Of a stretch of 64,000 nucleotides of DNA, positions 39,047 to 51,128 are shown piece after piece (position 1 is the first letter of the stretch; each line of letters opens with the position of its first letter). The notes beneath the pieces were generated by a model that was not told the DNA's origin, ran no database searches, and was given only the letters and a program-made list of their open reading frames with translations. Made by a program: the position numbers and the translations under genes. The stretch is taken from NCBI RefSeq assembly GCF_014529535.1, contig NW_023503372.1:4134988-4198987 (forward strand). The letters run 5' to 3'. This stretch comes from Bradysia coprophila. Lineage: Eukaryota > Arthropoda > Insecta > Diptera > Sciaridae.

Positions 39047-42000
39047 CTAATGTAATACTCCCATCTGCTGCAATGCAAACTTTGCAGCCACAGCCTTGGC
39101 CTCCTTTTTATTGTTGCTGGCATTCGGTGGCCGATATACCATACCATTCATCTCGACCTAACAAGAGAAGCGTTTATTTAGTAACATTTCCATATCGTAA
39201 GAGTGATTCAAACAGCCACAAAGTTACCGTAAATAAAAACTGACGATTATGGTGTGGTCCGTCCTCGCATACCAGATCGTATTTCGGCATCTGCCATTTA
39301 CGTTTCGCTGACAATTCACCCAGCAACGATACAGGATGCTTGCTTTCCATATTTTGTGTTGCCTGTGCCACGTTCATAGGCTTACGGCGTTTAGGCTGAT
39401 TATTTGCTCCCGAATTCTGAATTAAATGGTAGAAAATTTTAATTTTCGTGTGTCTGTCCTAAGTAACACAAATTTTACATACATCTTCGTTCGCTACCAA
39501 GCCCTTCTTGTCGAGTTTCACTTCCAACAATAGTGGTTGCAGAGATCCATTCTTTTCTTTACCCAATCCTTCGCCTGGTCGCCATCCCTAGAGGTAAATG
39601 TTTCGGAAAATTATTGTAAAGAAGATCAATGGAGCTTCATGGAAACATCAATAAATGTTCCTGCAAACGCTTTAGTAGACCTGCAGATCAAATTTTAGTC
39701 GATTGGCAGAGAGTCACTTCTCGGCAGAGGAGAAGTTTGTACATGATTTTGGTAGGATTTTTATTGAAGAAAGTTTTGAGGATTAAATTGGGAGCATTGA
39801 TTTTACTGCTGTGACTCTGATCACCAGAGTCTTGTTCGTTTATTTTGAATTTCAGAATAGAAGGTTTAGGACCACCGTCAATGTGTGAATTAGGTGCAGA
39901 AAACGTGTAGAATTTGGTGTACATCTTGGAAGATGTAGCGAACCGAATGCTAGGTCACAGAGTACGAGAATTTCTTTCTAACAAAACCGTTAATTGGAAA
40001 CCTAGTTAGAGGAATTGTTTTAGATGTAGAGTTTCCAAGCGACCCACCTGTGCAATTAATTTCATGTACAGTAGTGCGTACATGTATTTTCACGTTTATG
40101 CACTAGTGTGTTAAAGTGACGTTTCTAAAAATGAGGACTCGTGCCTCGTGCATAAAATCTTGTTCCCAACTTTTGCCAAACAGCAACATCAATTTCATCA
40201 TTGACTTTATAGCACTGAGTTACATAAATAACTATTTCTCAACTCTGTGGCGAGAAACAAAACATTTATCGCCTTTATTGAGAAGGTATTTATGCTACCG
40301 AGTGATAACTACTTTTTTAGGCACGCAGTAGATGCACTTTGAGAAGTGCCTTCTAGCTAGCTACCTAGAAGGTTTTGTGAATCAATGAGTTTCTCAAAAA
40401 CGTTTTATGCAATCGGTGATACATTAATGTTGTCGATGTTTGTTGCTTTGAAGTAAGGATTAGAGTCCTCGCCTTCTGCTCGAACTACGTTCACTTCAAA
40501 CAAAACATCAAATATCTAGGCAAGACGGATACTATCCAATCAAACAAACTTACAATAGTGAGGAGAAGTAAAAGAATAACTAAATGTGAAATTGAGTTCT
40601 TGTCATGTATGTGTCTTACCATTTTCTGTAGCAGATGCATTCCCATTCCAGAAGATAGCGGTGTGGCCGTAATTAATTGATCCTGTTTGAGAAAATTGGA
40701 ATAGAAAATTTGGAATTGAAGATTGTGGTACGAAAATAGAAAATCGAATAAAATTGGTTTGATGAACACGAAATTATTTGTTTTAAAATAAAGTTCTAGG
40801 AGAGTTGAACAATAAAATGGAATTTTAATAGAAAGCAATGAGAAATTGGTATAATTAGTTGGAACTGATTCCGAGTACATGTAATCACAGACATGGTAAA
40901 ACTTGGTCTAGTAACAAGACCAAGTTGAAGTTGATCTATTGTAATAACGATAAAAGATAAAAGTTTTGACGATATCTTTCGTTCGACTTAGCGAAAACAA
41001 CATTTCGAAAACTTTTATTGGACATTGAACTCGTATGGAAAACAAATTGTGCACTACCTTACATACTTACGTACACTCAGGATCATTGTTGGTTCATTTT
41101 CATTAACCATTCGTTTTTATTTATGGCTGGAACTCTAAGCTAAATATATCTGGAAGGAAGTAGTATTGTTGTCGGTGTTAATTTTTCTATGCCGCCCATT
41201 TGTTCGGTAAATTCAGCTGATGAATCCGAACCAACCGATTCATTAGGGGTAAGCCCGTAGCTAAGATATTTCGTAAAATGACGTCATAAAATCAAATTTT
41301 ACGCAGTTTGTACAACTGTCTAATGCAGAACTAAATTTAATCTTACGAAGTAGCGTGTTAAGTTTACGAAGTCTTTTTACCAAACAGCCCAAGCACTGGT
41401 TTTACCCCTATTCAAACAATTGAGTTTCTCCTTTCTTGTCATACAAAGCCTTTCACTATCGTTGAATGGAAATTTAAATTTTTCCCAAAGTAAAGGCTCA
41501 TTTTAGAGTCTATTTTCAACAAATAACTCACCCCTTGATTGAAGTTAGTTGACATTTTACTAAATTTCCCTTGAAATTTCCTCAATTTTCAATTTGGGAA
41601 ATTTTCAAGAATTTCAGAAATTTAAGGAAATAGCTCGAGGAAGAGAGAATAAAGCGTAACAGCAAAATCAACACCGACACTCAATACAACATCCTAACAT
41701 TATGATCGGAAATTGCATTTTAAAGTCAGTCAACATGTAGGATTTGGAAGAACAGGTTAAGACATGTACGAAGGCATCTCCTACCTAAATTTAAACGGTT
41801 TATTGTTCTCACATTAGTCTATATTGTCCTCCACGTTCGAAGACTCATTTTATAAAATTTATAAAAAGTGGAGGCGCCACAGTCTTCGTGATCAGATCAG
41901 AAGTGTGTTAACCTGCTCTTTCCAAACCTAGGTCAACATCGCCATTTAAATAATTAGTCGAATGCAATTTCTGTTCGCTCAATCATAATGCATTTCCAAA

Positions 42001-45000
42001 AACCGTTGTAAATTCAATGTGATTTACCCAGCTACACTTGGCATTAAAAGCAACGACCATGTCCCGATTTCGAGGTCCAATCATTGTCGGCCATCAAGCA
42101 TGGAATTTATAACGATTTCATTCGCACGTGAGCAGAAAACCGGTTCAATTAGAATTCGAAAATGTTTCAAAGGCCAACCAAAATGTTGGAAGCCATATTG
42201 TCCCAGTTAACGCAAGAATTGATCAAATTCCTTTATTTCAATTCAAGGATAAAACACTTGCGTCAACGTTTAACTTCAGTTTAAAATATTAATTCAGTGA
42301 GCACCAGTCCCCGAACATGTACGAGTAGTTGGACAACTATTGTTCTTTCATTGATCAAATATTTTTTTACGAATGAGAGAACAATATGTGTTTGATCACT
42401 GGTGCATGTCCAGAGACTGGTGCACTAAAAATTTATGACTTTTGATAAAGCTGCCTTGGTGGCCGAATGAAATTTGAGTTGCAAGTATTTCAGTAAGCCA
42501 TTCAGGACACATTTTCGACTTGTAAAAGAACGCTAATGCCAAGTAGACCTGGTAGTTAATCTTTTAGAAACGGCCCAGTCTCATCTGTCATGGACGTGAA
42601 GATAGATGATGAGCTCTGGCTAGTGTTTGAACAACATAACCAACTAAATCGTCAGGTGCCGATACAGTGGCCGTTTCAAAAAGATTAACGGATAACACTT
42701 CACTTTATCAGACCAAAAAATTACGGGACAGTCATGGCTTATGGATGAACCAAATTAACCACTTCCAGGTTCCCGTCCGAGGTGTAAACATTTCCTGCAA
42801 GTTCTGTTACAAAGTTGAAAATCAAAATCTTTATCCTGGAAATCCTGTCACGCTGGGAAACTGTTTACACCTCGGATCTGGTCTGATAGAATGAAGGTTC
42901 CATGAGAATACCATTCGTTTCGCTAAGCAAAATAGTTTATTCATTTCGATGTCGAAATCGAATAAAAATTTGCACGAAACGTCGAAATTTTCATTAGTTT
43001 TGTTTAACAGAAAAAAACACAGAAAATTTTGAATGTTCTCCCATTCCCGCAAAGGGACCGAGAAAACATTCAAAACTTCTTTGTCAATGGTCAATGAGTA
43101 AAAGGGTCACCTGTCAAATCCTAAAAATAAATCCAAATATTTGACGGTCGATTCTCTGTTGTGTCCGTACTACTCTATCACTCAGTCGGATTAGTTTCAT
43201 CTACCCCAAAGACTCGATAGTCAAATATTTAAGAAATGTTCGGTTTTTATCGAAACAATCAAAATCACTCACTCTTTTCGCCCAGGCTTGAAAACCGGAT
43301 GTCAGTTCCCTCGCAGAAAGAATGTTAGCACCAGTGCTGCCTGTGAATTGTCCTGGTATAAATTTTGAGTTAGCCCAAGCCGACATCTGTAAAAACACAC
43401 CATTTGAGTCTGAACACACTCAATCCTCCATTCACACTCACATCCTTCTGTGTATTGTACATCAATTTGATGGCTTCCTGATCCAATGGATTATCCTGTA
43501 ACTTCCTCATAGCATTTAACCTCTTTGTTATAATGGTCGTCACGTCCAGGTTCTACGTAAAAACAAGAGGTTGGATTTACAGCTGCAAATCAAAGCATAA
43601 ATCGACAGAAAGACATACAGTTCCGACATTGGCATCTGGGAAAATATTTGTTTCCGGTGCAGGAACTGGTTCTGGATTAGGAGGTGCTGGCATGATAGCT
43701 GCTGGAGCTTGTTTGACTGTTTTCTCAACTTTTGCTGGGGCTGTGGTAGACACATAAAACTTGAAATGTCTTAGAATCGTTGAAAGAATCTGTGTGCTAC
43801 CTTTCACTGCCGGTTTCTTCGGTGCGGGCGGCACAGGTACCCATTCACTCTCGTTTAATCTATGATGCTGGCCAGACGAAACCGGAAATTGCATCAAAAT
43901 GGCTTTCGTTTGTTCAGCGGTTTTCGGTGGGATTGGCGTTGCATTCTACGAAGGAGAGAGAAAATGGCTCGGTTTTCATTTTCGTAGAGCAATAAATTGA
44001 CACCGGCGTGCGTTACCTTGATATTCATAACAATTGGTTCGTTGCGTTCTTTTAGCATGAATGGATGATTGAACGGTCTGTCATTGCCGTCCTCGTCATG
44101 ATCACTGTCATCAGACACATCGGATAAGTAACCGCTCGATTCACCATTTGATAGTTTTTTGCAGAATTCCGTGAGTTCGTCGACCGATTTTCCTGTAAAT
44201 TTGAAACAATTTGATTTGAAAGGACTCTACGGACTGGTGTAAGTACTGGATCGATGTAAGTGCTATAAACAATGAACCAATCACCACAGACAGTTTAAAC
44301 TCACCACCGAAACGCATCTTTGCTAATACTTTCTCCTTAGCCTCCGGTGCCAAATTCTGCGTTCCCGGTAATGTTCCATTCTTCAGCATCGATATGGCAT
44401 TCTTCCGGGCGATTTCCAGTAAACGTTTCTTGTCAATACGATCGGCCGAATGAAGAGACCTCGAACGAGAACGTCGCCTAGAACCAATGACGTTTTATAA
44501 GGTCACTGGAATCGTTATAACCGAAATGAAAGTGGAAGCATACCTTCGTCTATCCCTATCCCGATCATCATATCTGCTACCAAGTCCTCTGTAACCGTGC
44601 CCGTAGTATGACGATTCACGCGATTCATACCGATCTCGAGATCTGTTTCGGGGTGACCGATCTCTGTGGCGATCATCTCTGGACCGATTATTACCGTAAT
44701 AGGAGTCGCGTTCGTAGAAACGGGATCGATTTCTCTCATACGTTTCCTCGTCGGATAATGATATTTCCGACGACTTTGACTGATCACTTTCGCTTTCAAC
44801 ATTGTGTTTGTCACGTTTACGCTCTTTTTCTTTCTCCTTCTTCCGTTGTTCCGCTTGTTTCACATTTTCTTCGAAGACCGCACTGTGTTTGAAGCTTTTG
44901 ATGAAAATTTTTGACTTCATTTTTGGATCTGATTTCGCGTTTTCCTCACGGTGAACCTTCTCCAGCAGTTGCTTCTCATATTCGTCGATATCCAGCTCTT

Positions 45001-45616
45001 CCTTGCGCTCCTCATCCTTATCCTTTTCTTTTTTCTTCTTTTTATGTTTGCTCGTTGCGAGCGGATCGTCCGATTTTCTTTTCTTCGATTTTTCTTTCTC
45101 ACTTTTAATGTCCTTCCCGTCCAATAGTTTGTCCCTCTTCTCCTTTTTCACTTTCTTCAATTTTAACTTCTTCTCCGCCTTGTCGCCATCCTGCCCATCC
45201 TCCTCATCACTGCTGCTCCGACCCTTCTTTTTGTGTTTCTTTTTCTTATCTTTCTTGTGTTTCTTTTTCGGCTTTTTCGACGTCTTTCCATCATCGATCA
45301 GCAATGTAGTTGGTGGTGCACTATTAAACGACTGAAATAATTCGGCAAGTAATTCTTCCGACGATTTTGTCAATGCGACCGCTTTCTTATCGTCACTAGG
45401 CGGTAAGAATGTCGCAAAAACACTTTCACTTATGGTGTGCTCGTTGGAAGAAACAGCCTCTTTTTCCCGCTTCACATTCAGCAATTGTGTTGCTGGATTG
45501 CGTACTGGAGATGCTGGTGGAGTGATTTTTTCCTGCTTTATTTTCACTGAACTCAGTGGAATCTCAGGTAACGACACAGAGTTCTTCGGCTCTGTTAGTT
45601 GACTGTCTTCACTCAT
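39047..45616 (-). CDS. Son: SON homologue, SR-like splicing cofactor with G-patch and dsRBD (793 aa, 11 exons)
   Basis: Coding exons, 5' to 3': 45616-44544, 44477-44305, 44192-44017, 43945-43801, 43740-43619, 43552-43442, 43386-43273, 40682-40620, 39587-39483, 39416-39228 and 39157-39047, with all phases consistent. Residues 110-215 are Lys-rich and 290-370 are Arg/Ser/Asp-rich and low in complexity, as in SR-type proteins. MRFGGKSVDELTEF (~411-424) and the PGQFTGSTG box lie mid-protein. A G-patch (GMGMHLLQKMGWRPGEGLGK) spans about 650-690. A C-terminal double-stranded RNA-binding domain runs from KHPVSLL through PNKK-like SNNKKEAKAVAAKFALQQMG to the end. Known SON sits in nuclear speckles and promotes splicing of weak introns and pre-mRNAs of cell-cycle genes. 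Human SON is about three times longer because of internal repeats; this compact form is typical of insects. A minus-strand AATAAA lies at 39020-39015. Confidence 0.95.
41739..41929. mobile_element. MITE of the AACAGGTTAAGACA family, in SON intron
   Basis: The left end AGGATTTGGAAGAACAGGTTAA and right end TTAACCTGCTCTTTCCAAACCT are imperfect inverses. The next inward words (ACGAAGGC and TCTTCGTG) also pair. Same family as 49873-50103. Confidence 0.6.
42299..42425. repeat. Foldback element in SON intron (127 bp)
   Basis: The left arm GCACCAGTCCCCGAACATG and right arm CATGTCCAGAGACTGGTGC pair at 16 of 19 positions. Inner words TTGATCAAATATTT and GTTTGATCAC also suggest pairing. Non-coding, MITE-like. 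Confidence 0.6.
42776..42876. repeat. Foldback element in SON intron (101 bp)
   Basis: The left arm TCCGAGGTGTAAACATTTCC and right arm GGGAAACTGTTTACACCTCGGA form a near-perfect inverted repeat of about 20 bp enclosing a 60-bp loop. It is one of four foldbacks in this 2.6-kb intron; the last, with TTTTGAATG/CATTCAAAA arms, is near 43030-43075. Confidence 0.6.
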
Positions 45617-46081
45617 TTTCGTTGGTAAATAATTTGCGCTGTCCGAATAGTTGCTAATAAACTAGCACTCATCACTCACCTAATTTGTTTTAGAAGTTGT
45701 TTAAAGCTATACTTCACACCAAGCAACCAAAAATAAAATTTTAATATTTTGACATTTGCTGGAAGATGATGATAGATGAGGTGAATATGGTGAATGCGGC
45801 ATCAGGTAGACAGAGCTGTCAACATCCGATAGGGTGACAATACATCGCGCGGCCTAATTTTGAACTTTATTTACTTTCAGTGCTTTCAGTTATTTGATTG
45901 AAAACTTTCACACAAGAGACATAAGATGCGGTATAAATTCGAATGCAAGGACGGCTCACAATGTAACAAAAAATAACCAGCACCCCGATCAACGCGTGGG
46001 GTGAGCTATTAACTTTACTTGTATTTATTCGAAATGTAAGATTATTTACCAATGACATAGTGGCTGTTAGGAGGTCACTGA

Positions 46082-46176
46082 TCTGTTATCGATAACGATG
46101 CAAAAAACGAGCATTAAGCTCTAGCCTTCCTTTATATACCAAAGCGAATGTTAAAACCAATGAAGTAAAAGATTTC
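46082..46176 (-). repeat. Dispersed TATCGATA-type element (reference copy)
   Basis: It begins ATCTGTTATCGATAACGATG, containing the perfect 12-bp palindrome GTTATCGATAAC (46085-46096). It ends CTTTATATACCAAAGCG, ATGTTAAAACCAATGAAG and TAAAAGATTTCG. The same order of conserved blocks is found in about 15 places in the window on either strand. TATCGATA is the known DREF-binding site (DRE) of flies and CGATA the BEAF-32 core; binding here is inference. This copy lies between the SON 5' end and the MOV10-like 3' end. Confidence 0.65.
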
Positions 46177-46652
46177 GTATAAAACTATGGGACGGTACTT
46201 TGAAAAACAATCTTTTGACGACACAGGGACCGGGAAAAATTGTGAAAGTGGTTTTCGGATCCTGTAGTTCAAATCTGTCTCGGCAAATAAAAGTGATTCC
46301 ACTAAAAAAATCGGTCCGATTTTGGTAGGCTGTTTTTTAACAAATGGAGGAGCAGATTTTATCGTTACAATGAGATTAAAGTAACCAAATACAGTCCAAT
46401 GTGGCGTGTCCTTTTGCGATTGACACTTAAACTAATTTGCTCTCCCATGCATAAAGCCCGGTATCAACAAATTGGAAATAAAATGCAATAATCAGAAAGG
46501 CTCGGGTGAAAATAAAAGTCTCGAAAGCTCGAAATCGGTAGTCTCTTGGTCTCACCAGGGAATCTATTGAACCACAGGCAATATAAGTATCTAAAACAGG
46601 TGAAAACTATGGTTAACTATTTACACCTTTATTTTTGTCATTTCAATCAAAA

Positions 46653-49642
46653 TCAAATTTCTACACTGTCATTGCTTAAGGTGAACTGATTGTCGCCTTG
46701 AATTAAACTCCCATTTGAGTAACAATATTTGATGAACTCATGCCAATGTGGATTCGTATTTAACGTATGCGGGTCACCGATAACGATTAAAAGATACTGC
46801 GCTCGCGTTAGCATAACGTTTAGTCTCTGAAATAGGGTGAGTAAGAAAACTTTCAATCTCTCCGATAAATTCCATGGTGTACGTCGTTCACATAAGACCC
46901 CAGTCGACCTGGACTAGGCTTTGTCATTTCAGGCTCAGGGTAACCTGATAATTTCTGGTTAACGGTTAACCTGAACCTGATTTGGACCGGACCCGAAGTT
47001 GACCACAAACAAAACATTTCGGGTTCAGGTTCATTTAGGTGATTTTTGAGAATATTTAGGAAAATTCGGAAAAATGTTTTCCCAAAAACAGTCCCTGTCC
47101 CCAACCTGAGTTAATAATATTAACAAAAAATTTACCTGCGGATCGCTCACAAAACTGCCAACGGTGTCATTACGTGAACACACTGTCGATGCAATAACGA
47201 TTTTTCTCTCCTGACCTTGAAATCTTTCCGCAGTACCAACTGTAATCTCCGGATAGCCGTTCCGTTTGCACAGAGCTCGAATAAATTCGCATTGTAATCG
47301 GTAAGGTGATATCACTCCAACATCCGATTGATCCAGTTGGTCGTTGTTATGCAGGATGGCTCGTATGTACGCCATGACTTCCGTGATTTCTTCGATGTTG
47401 TACGAACTGAAGTCAAGTGAAAATTGTAGGTTTTCATTTTCGCTGGTAAAATTGGCAAAATTTGAGAGAAAACCTGGTATCATCATCTGGCTGAATGCAT
47501 TGTCCTTGAACCGACTTGAAAATAACTGGAAAATCTGGATTCAACTCAGGTAGATCGACATCCAAATCGGATATCTGCGGTGTTACTTCTGCTACTAAGG
47601 CACCTTCATAAAACAATTGATTCGGAACGTGCAATATCGCTGGATGAGAACGATAATTTTTTACCAATTGAGTTATGAATCTCGCATTAAATTTCCCACT
47701 CGCAGCATCACGTCTGTACAGTGGACAATTGAATAAATGTTCCAGAAACGACGTGCTGTATCCCAGCTCTTCAGCTGTTTGAGATATCGCTAGAGCATCA
47801 AGTTGCTTGGGATCCCCAGCTAAGATAATCTTTGCGCACAGGTTATTCTCTGTCGTACATAATCCAGCGATGGGCACCAAAGCCATTGTTTCCAGAGCAC
47901 TGGCACATTCGTCGATCATCACATAACTGAAGTGATTGGGACTGCAATGGGCTCTAGTCAAACAACCAGCCATGGCTAGTGTACAAATAACTACACGATG
48001 TCTGCGTATGTAATGCAATGGCGGTAACTTTAACTCTCCATCATAGTAATTGGCGCATGTTAACACGGACTTTGGTATCTCATCTGTCTCTCTCGACGGT
48101 GTGTACATCCGAAATATGTCAGCCTTTGTGTACTCCATTAGGCGAACAGTAATTTCGTCACATGCATCATTGGACTGTGTACAGACTAAAATGTTGTCAT
48201 CACTAGTCTCCAAAATGCTTAAGATTGCCGCGACAAGTGTCTTAGTCTTGCCAGTTCCAGCGGGACCGTACAACAGATACGGTAGAGGGAAGTAGTCGCC
48301 TCGGATCATATTCACTATTGCGTCGTTCTGCTCTTCGTTCAAATAGAAATTATCTAGTACGTCCGGCAGATGGTACTTCCGATCATCATCGGTACGACTT
48401 TCCACTGTGGCTGAATAATATTTTGGATTATTTATCAGAAGATCGAAAAGTTTGTGGCGTCGCACGAAATCTAGGGCTTGGTGTTGCACCAAATAATAGT
48501 TTCGATTATATCGGAACACTATGTCGTATAGATGGTCGGGATGCCAATCGTCCACGGTGTTCAGTTCGACAAAAATTTTGTTGTCTTCTTTGAAAATGAT
48601 CTGGCCATCACTGGTACGTTTTCCTTGTTTCGATACGAGAGTAAATTCGGTGAATTGTTTGACCGTTGCGTAGAGGTCCTTCATTTCAGCCGACTGAAAA
48701 TAGAAAGTTTCGGAAATGTTCACACTCTGTGTCTATGATTGTGATGAAATTGGAGTTAACAGAAATCTTTCGAGAATTGCGTTCGTTCTCAGAACATTAG
48801 TCTCTGATGGGATCGAAGCAACTCTTAATGGTATGAGTATTCCTTACGATCAAGAGTAGTCAGAGCTTCAGTAGGTCATTCTCAATTAATCGTACCTTTC
48901 AACAAGGGTCAACGATCAACAACGGATCATTCAGATGGAGATGCAAGATGTTGTTGAGAACGTGGTAGAAGGAGAGTGAAATAGTCTTCACGCATGACAT
49001 ATTTCATGACTGATGCCCAAGACATGTCTCACAGAAAGTGGAGTTCTTGAGACATCAAAATGTCCACCGATTTTTTTCCTTCGGATTCAACGCCTTGAAT
49101 ATCCTGTCTGGCTACGTTCCTGAGCTTAAGGAACACCTACTGCCAACTGAAATACTTCCATTACCTCCACGAAAAAGAAGAATTCACTTTCGCTGCCACT
49201 GACAGGATGCAGCTTCACATTGTACTGATTGCATTTTTGCACTCGGGCCTCCTCGCTGGCCTCCTCCAAATGGATCATCAATCGCGACGAATCGATATAA
49301 TTCGCTTCGGAAGCTCTCATCGATTCCTTATCGTTCTTCCATTTGCTATGACATTCGAAACAACGAAACGTAAGCTCCAATGTTCAGAAAATCTTAATTT
49401 CAATGTTCTGCTCACTCAATTTCTCCTTGGAGTTCAATCGACGTACTTCGGCCAGACTCGTATTCGATGAAGTCTTGCGGTAATTTGTGATTCGGTAAAC
49501 GCTCCATAGACAAACGTTTTTCATATTTGGATCTGTAACCTGATGTGAGTCTGGAGCTGGAGTTCCTCACTCCGGCGAGCAAAGACGTTCTGTTTATGTA
49601 ACACATTTGTTTGAAGCGAGGAAAAATTGCTCGTAAACACAT
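46653..49642 (-). CDS. MOV10-like superfamily 1 RNA helicase (about 702 aa)
   Basis: Exons 49642-49416, 49345-49165, 48693-47474, 47442-47136 and 46826-46653 give 702 codons if 31 nt at 47443-47473 are removed. SF1/Upf1-group motifs are clear: Walker A GPAGTGKT (279-286), motif II DECA (397-400), motif III GDPKQL (429-434), NYRSHP (482-487), VGVISPYR, TVGTAERFQGQE and SDPQRLNVMLTRA. Upstream, KWKN...SRLMIHLEE resembles the segment before the helicase core of MOV10/Armitage. Known relatives unwind RNA in silencing, piRNA biogenesis and retroelement control. The protein lacks most of the long MOV10 N-terminus; it begins MCLRAIFPRFKQ, so the first exon is tentative. The 31-nt segment either is an extraordinarily short intron or marks a frameshift. 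The donor of exon 2 could also be 24 nt further on (GTAGGT at 49140). A minus-strand AATAAA lies at 46633-46628. Confidence 0.85.
46890..47060. repeat. ACCTG word tract in the last intron of the MOV10-like gene
   Basis: CTGGACTAGGC, AACCTGATAATTTC, TAACCTGAACCTGATTTGG and the inverse TTCAGGTTCATTTAGG. Same family as 20000-20400. It is followed by GGAAAATTC words near 47050-47090. Confidence 0.5.
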
Positions 49643-49872
49643 TTTCGGTTAACAGAGAATGGACACCTAACTGACACTACGGGAATTGCGTATCCTTTTC
49701 CTTACAGTCAACTGACTGCATTTTGCAATGTTAATGTTGTTTACAACAGACCGATCAAAATATGTTATTTTGACGACCACTTTTGACATTCGATTGCTTC
49801 TTACTTGAGTTTGCACAGAAACGTAACCATATTCCTATTCCATATAGCCAACCAAACCAAAGGAAAAAAACC

Positions 49873-50103
49873 AAGGTTCTGAAAGAACAGGTTAAGACAC
49901 TTTCGAGTTGATCACGAAGGCGGTGTCATCAAAATTTTTCTGTAGCGCTAACTAGGTTTGGAAAATTTTATATGACGATTCCAACTTAACAAAAAGCAAT
50001 TTTGTTTTCAAGTTGACTTTTCAAACAATATACATGCTTGAATTGTCAAGATTTGTGTTTCACCCGTCTTCGTAAGTGTCTTAACCTGTTCTTTCAGAAC
50101 CTT
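49873..50103. mobile_element. MITE with perfect ~29-bp terminal inverted repeats
   Basis: The left end AAGGTTCTGAAAGAACAGGT continues TTAAGACACTT. The right end is its exact inverse (AAGTGTCTTAACCTGTTCTT then TCAGAACCTT). The inner words CACGAAGGC and CGTCTTCGT also pair. The element is 231 bp, non-coding, and just upstream of the MOV10-like gene. Confidence 0.75.
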
Positions 50104-50112
50104 GAAAAAAAA

Positions 50113-50269
50113 CAAGGTTCTGGAAGACTAGGTTCTTAGACGAATTATATAGTTCGTCTAAGACCATGTTACGACACGAAGGCTGTAGATACAGAAATTT
50201 TTACAAATTGATACATTTTGTTGAAGAAAAAAATAGTTTTTATCTTAACCTGTTCTTTCACAACCTTGG
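50113..50269. mobile_element. Second MITE of the AACAGGTTAAGACA family with internal palindrome
   Basis: CAAGGTTCTGGAAGACTAGG at the left is answered by CTTAACCTGTTCTTTCACAA and CCTTG at the right. Just inside the left end is a palindrome with arms CTTAGACGAA/TTCGTCTAAG (50136-50163). It directly follows the copy at 49873-50103. Confidence 0.55.
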
Positions 50270-50287
50270 AAAAAAGTTCTGACGGTG

Positions 50288-50507
50288 ACCACCTTCAATG
50301 AAAGTAAATAGATAGGTATGGCCAAACGTTCAAATTTGTTCTAGCCGGAGCACATACGGATTTGCATGGCGCCACCTCAAACGAATTCATTTCTAGTGCA
50401 AATTTCCACTAGAAATGAGTTCGTTTGAGGGGGCGCCATGCAAATTCGTATGTGCTCCGACTTGTATGGACTGGCCATACCTACTTATCTACTTTCATTG
50501 ACCACCT
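50288..50507. mobile_element. Long hairpin element inserted in an AACAGGTTAAGACA-family copy
   Basis: The outer arms (CAATGAAAGTAAATAGATAG and CTACTTATCTACTTTCATTG) enclose inner arms (GCACATACGGATTTGCATGG / CCATGCAAATTCGTATGTGC, then CTCAAACGAATTCATTTCTA / TAGAAATGAGTTCGTTTGAG). Nearly the whole 220 bp folds on itself. The flanks AAAAAAGTTCT and TTAGGTTCTGAAAGAACAGG look like one split copy of the neighbouring MITE. Confidence 0.65.
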
Positions 50508-50560
50508 TAGGTTCTGAAAGAACAGGTTAAGACAACTCTGAGTTGATCATGAGTGGAATC

Positions 50561-50655
50561 AATTATCAACGATGACATAAATAAATGATGAGCTGACGAC
50601 GTTCACTTATAGCAATGCAAAATGAATGTTAAAACAAACGAAGTGAAAGATTTTA
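50561..50655 (-). repeat. Dispersed TATCGATA-type element
   Basis: AATTATCAACGATGACATAA ... CTTATAGCAATGCAAAATG, then AATGTTAAAACAAACGAAG and TGAAAGATTTT. Member of the family described at 46082; its palindrome is mutated. Confidence 0.5.
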
Positions 50656-51128
50656 TTTCAATGTGTTGAAAATACAATGAAATTCATTGAAGAGTAAAAA
50701 GAAATAAACAGCTCTCGAAAATCGTTAGACTATTTTTCTAAGCAAAGACTGATATAAGGCATTTCGTGGAACTATCAACTTCTGGGACGAATGGTTTTTT
50801 TTATAGCTTCGGTGCTTGAGAGTGCTTTGGTTTTTTACAAGAAAATCTAACTTGACGAAAATTATGTGTTTTTGTCAGGTTAGATTTTTCTTATAACAAT
50901 GACAAGTGTTACAGAAGAAGCAATGAAATACAAACCCCTATAGAGTTTACTCTCATTGAGAAGAAGAACAAAGCTCGCAAAGCGTATAATATGCTTTAAA
51001 ATTCCTATGTCAAAAAAAACCGTTGGTTGAATTTGCCTGTGTATCGTGGCGTTGGTTGTCGTATGACTGTAAACTGTGTTGCTTTTGCATGAAACATAAA
51101 AGGTCAATACCCTGTTACAGACGGATGT

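Larger units (their letters stand above)
40683..43272 (-). other. 2.6-kb intron of SON with a cluster of foldback elements
   Basis: Bounded by GTGAGT on the exon at 43273 and ...AACAG before the exon at 40682. It holds foldbacks at 41739, 42299, 42776 and about 43030, plus a GGAAATTT-word tract near 41575. No coding exon was recognised. Its length contrasts with the 50-100-bp introns in the rest of the gene. Confidence 0.65.

Noticed and set aside
45003-45335. 110-codon Ser/Phe-rich frame antisense to SON exon 1
   Set aside because: It is the reverse translation of the Lys-rich (AAG/AAA) region of SON.
49346-49374. Alternative acceptor (TTGGAG) for exon 2 of the MOV10-like gene
   Set aside because: It would need a phase-0 donor that does not exist in exon 1 and would leave a 40-nt intron; the CATAG acceptor at 49346-49350 gives a 70-nt intron with matching phase.
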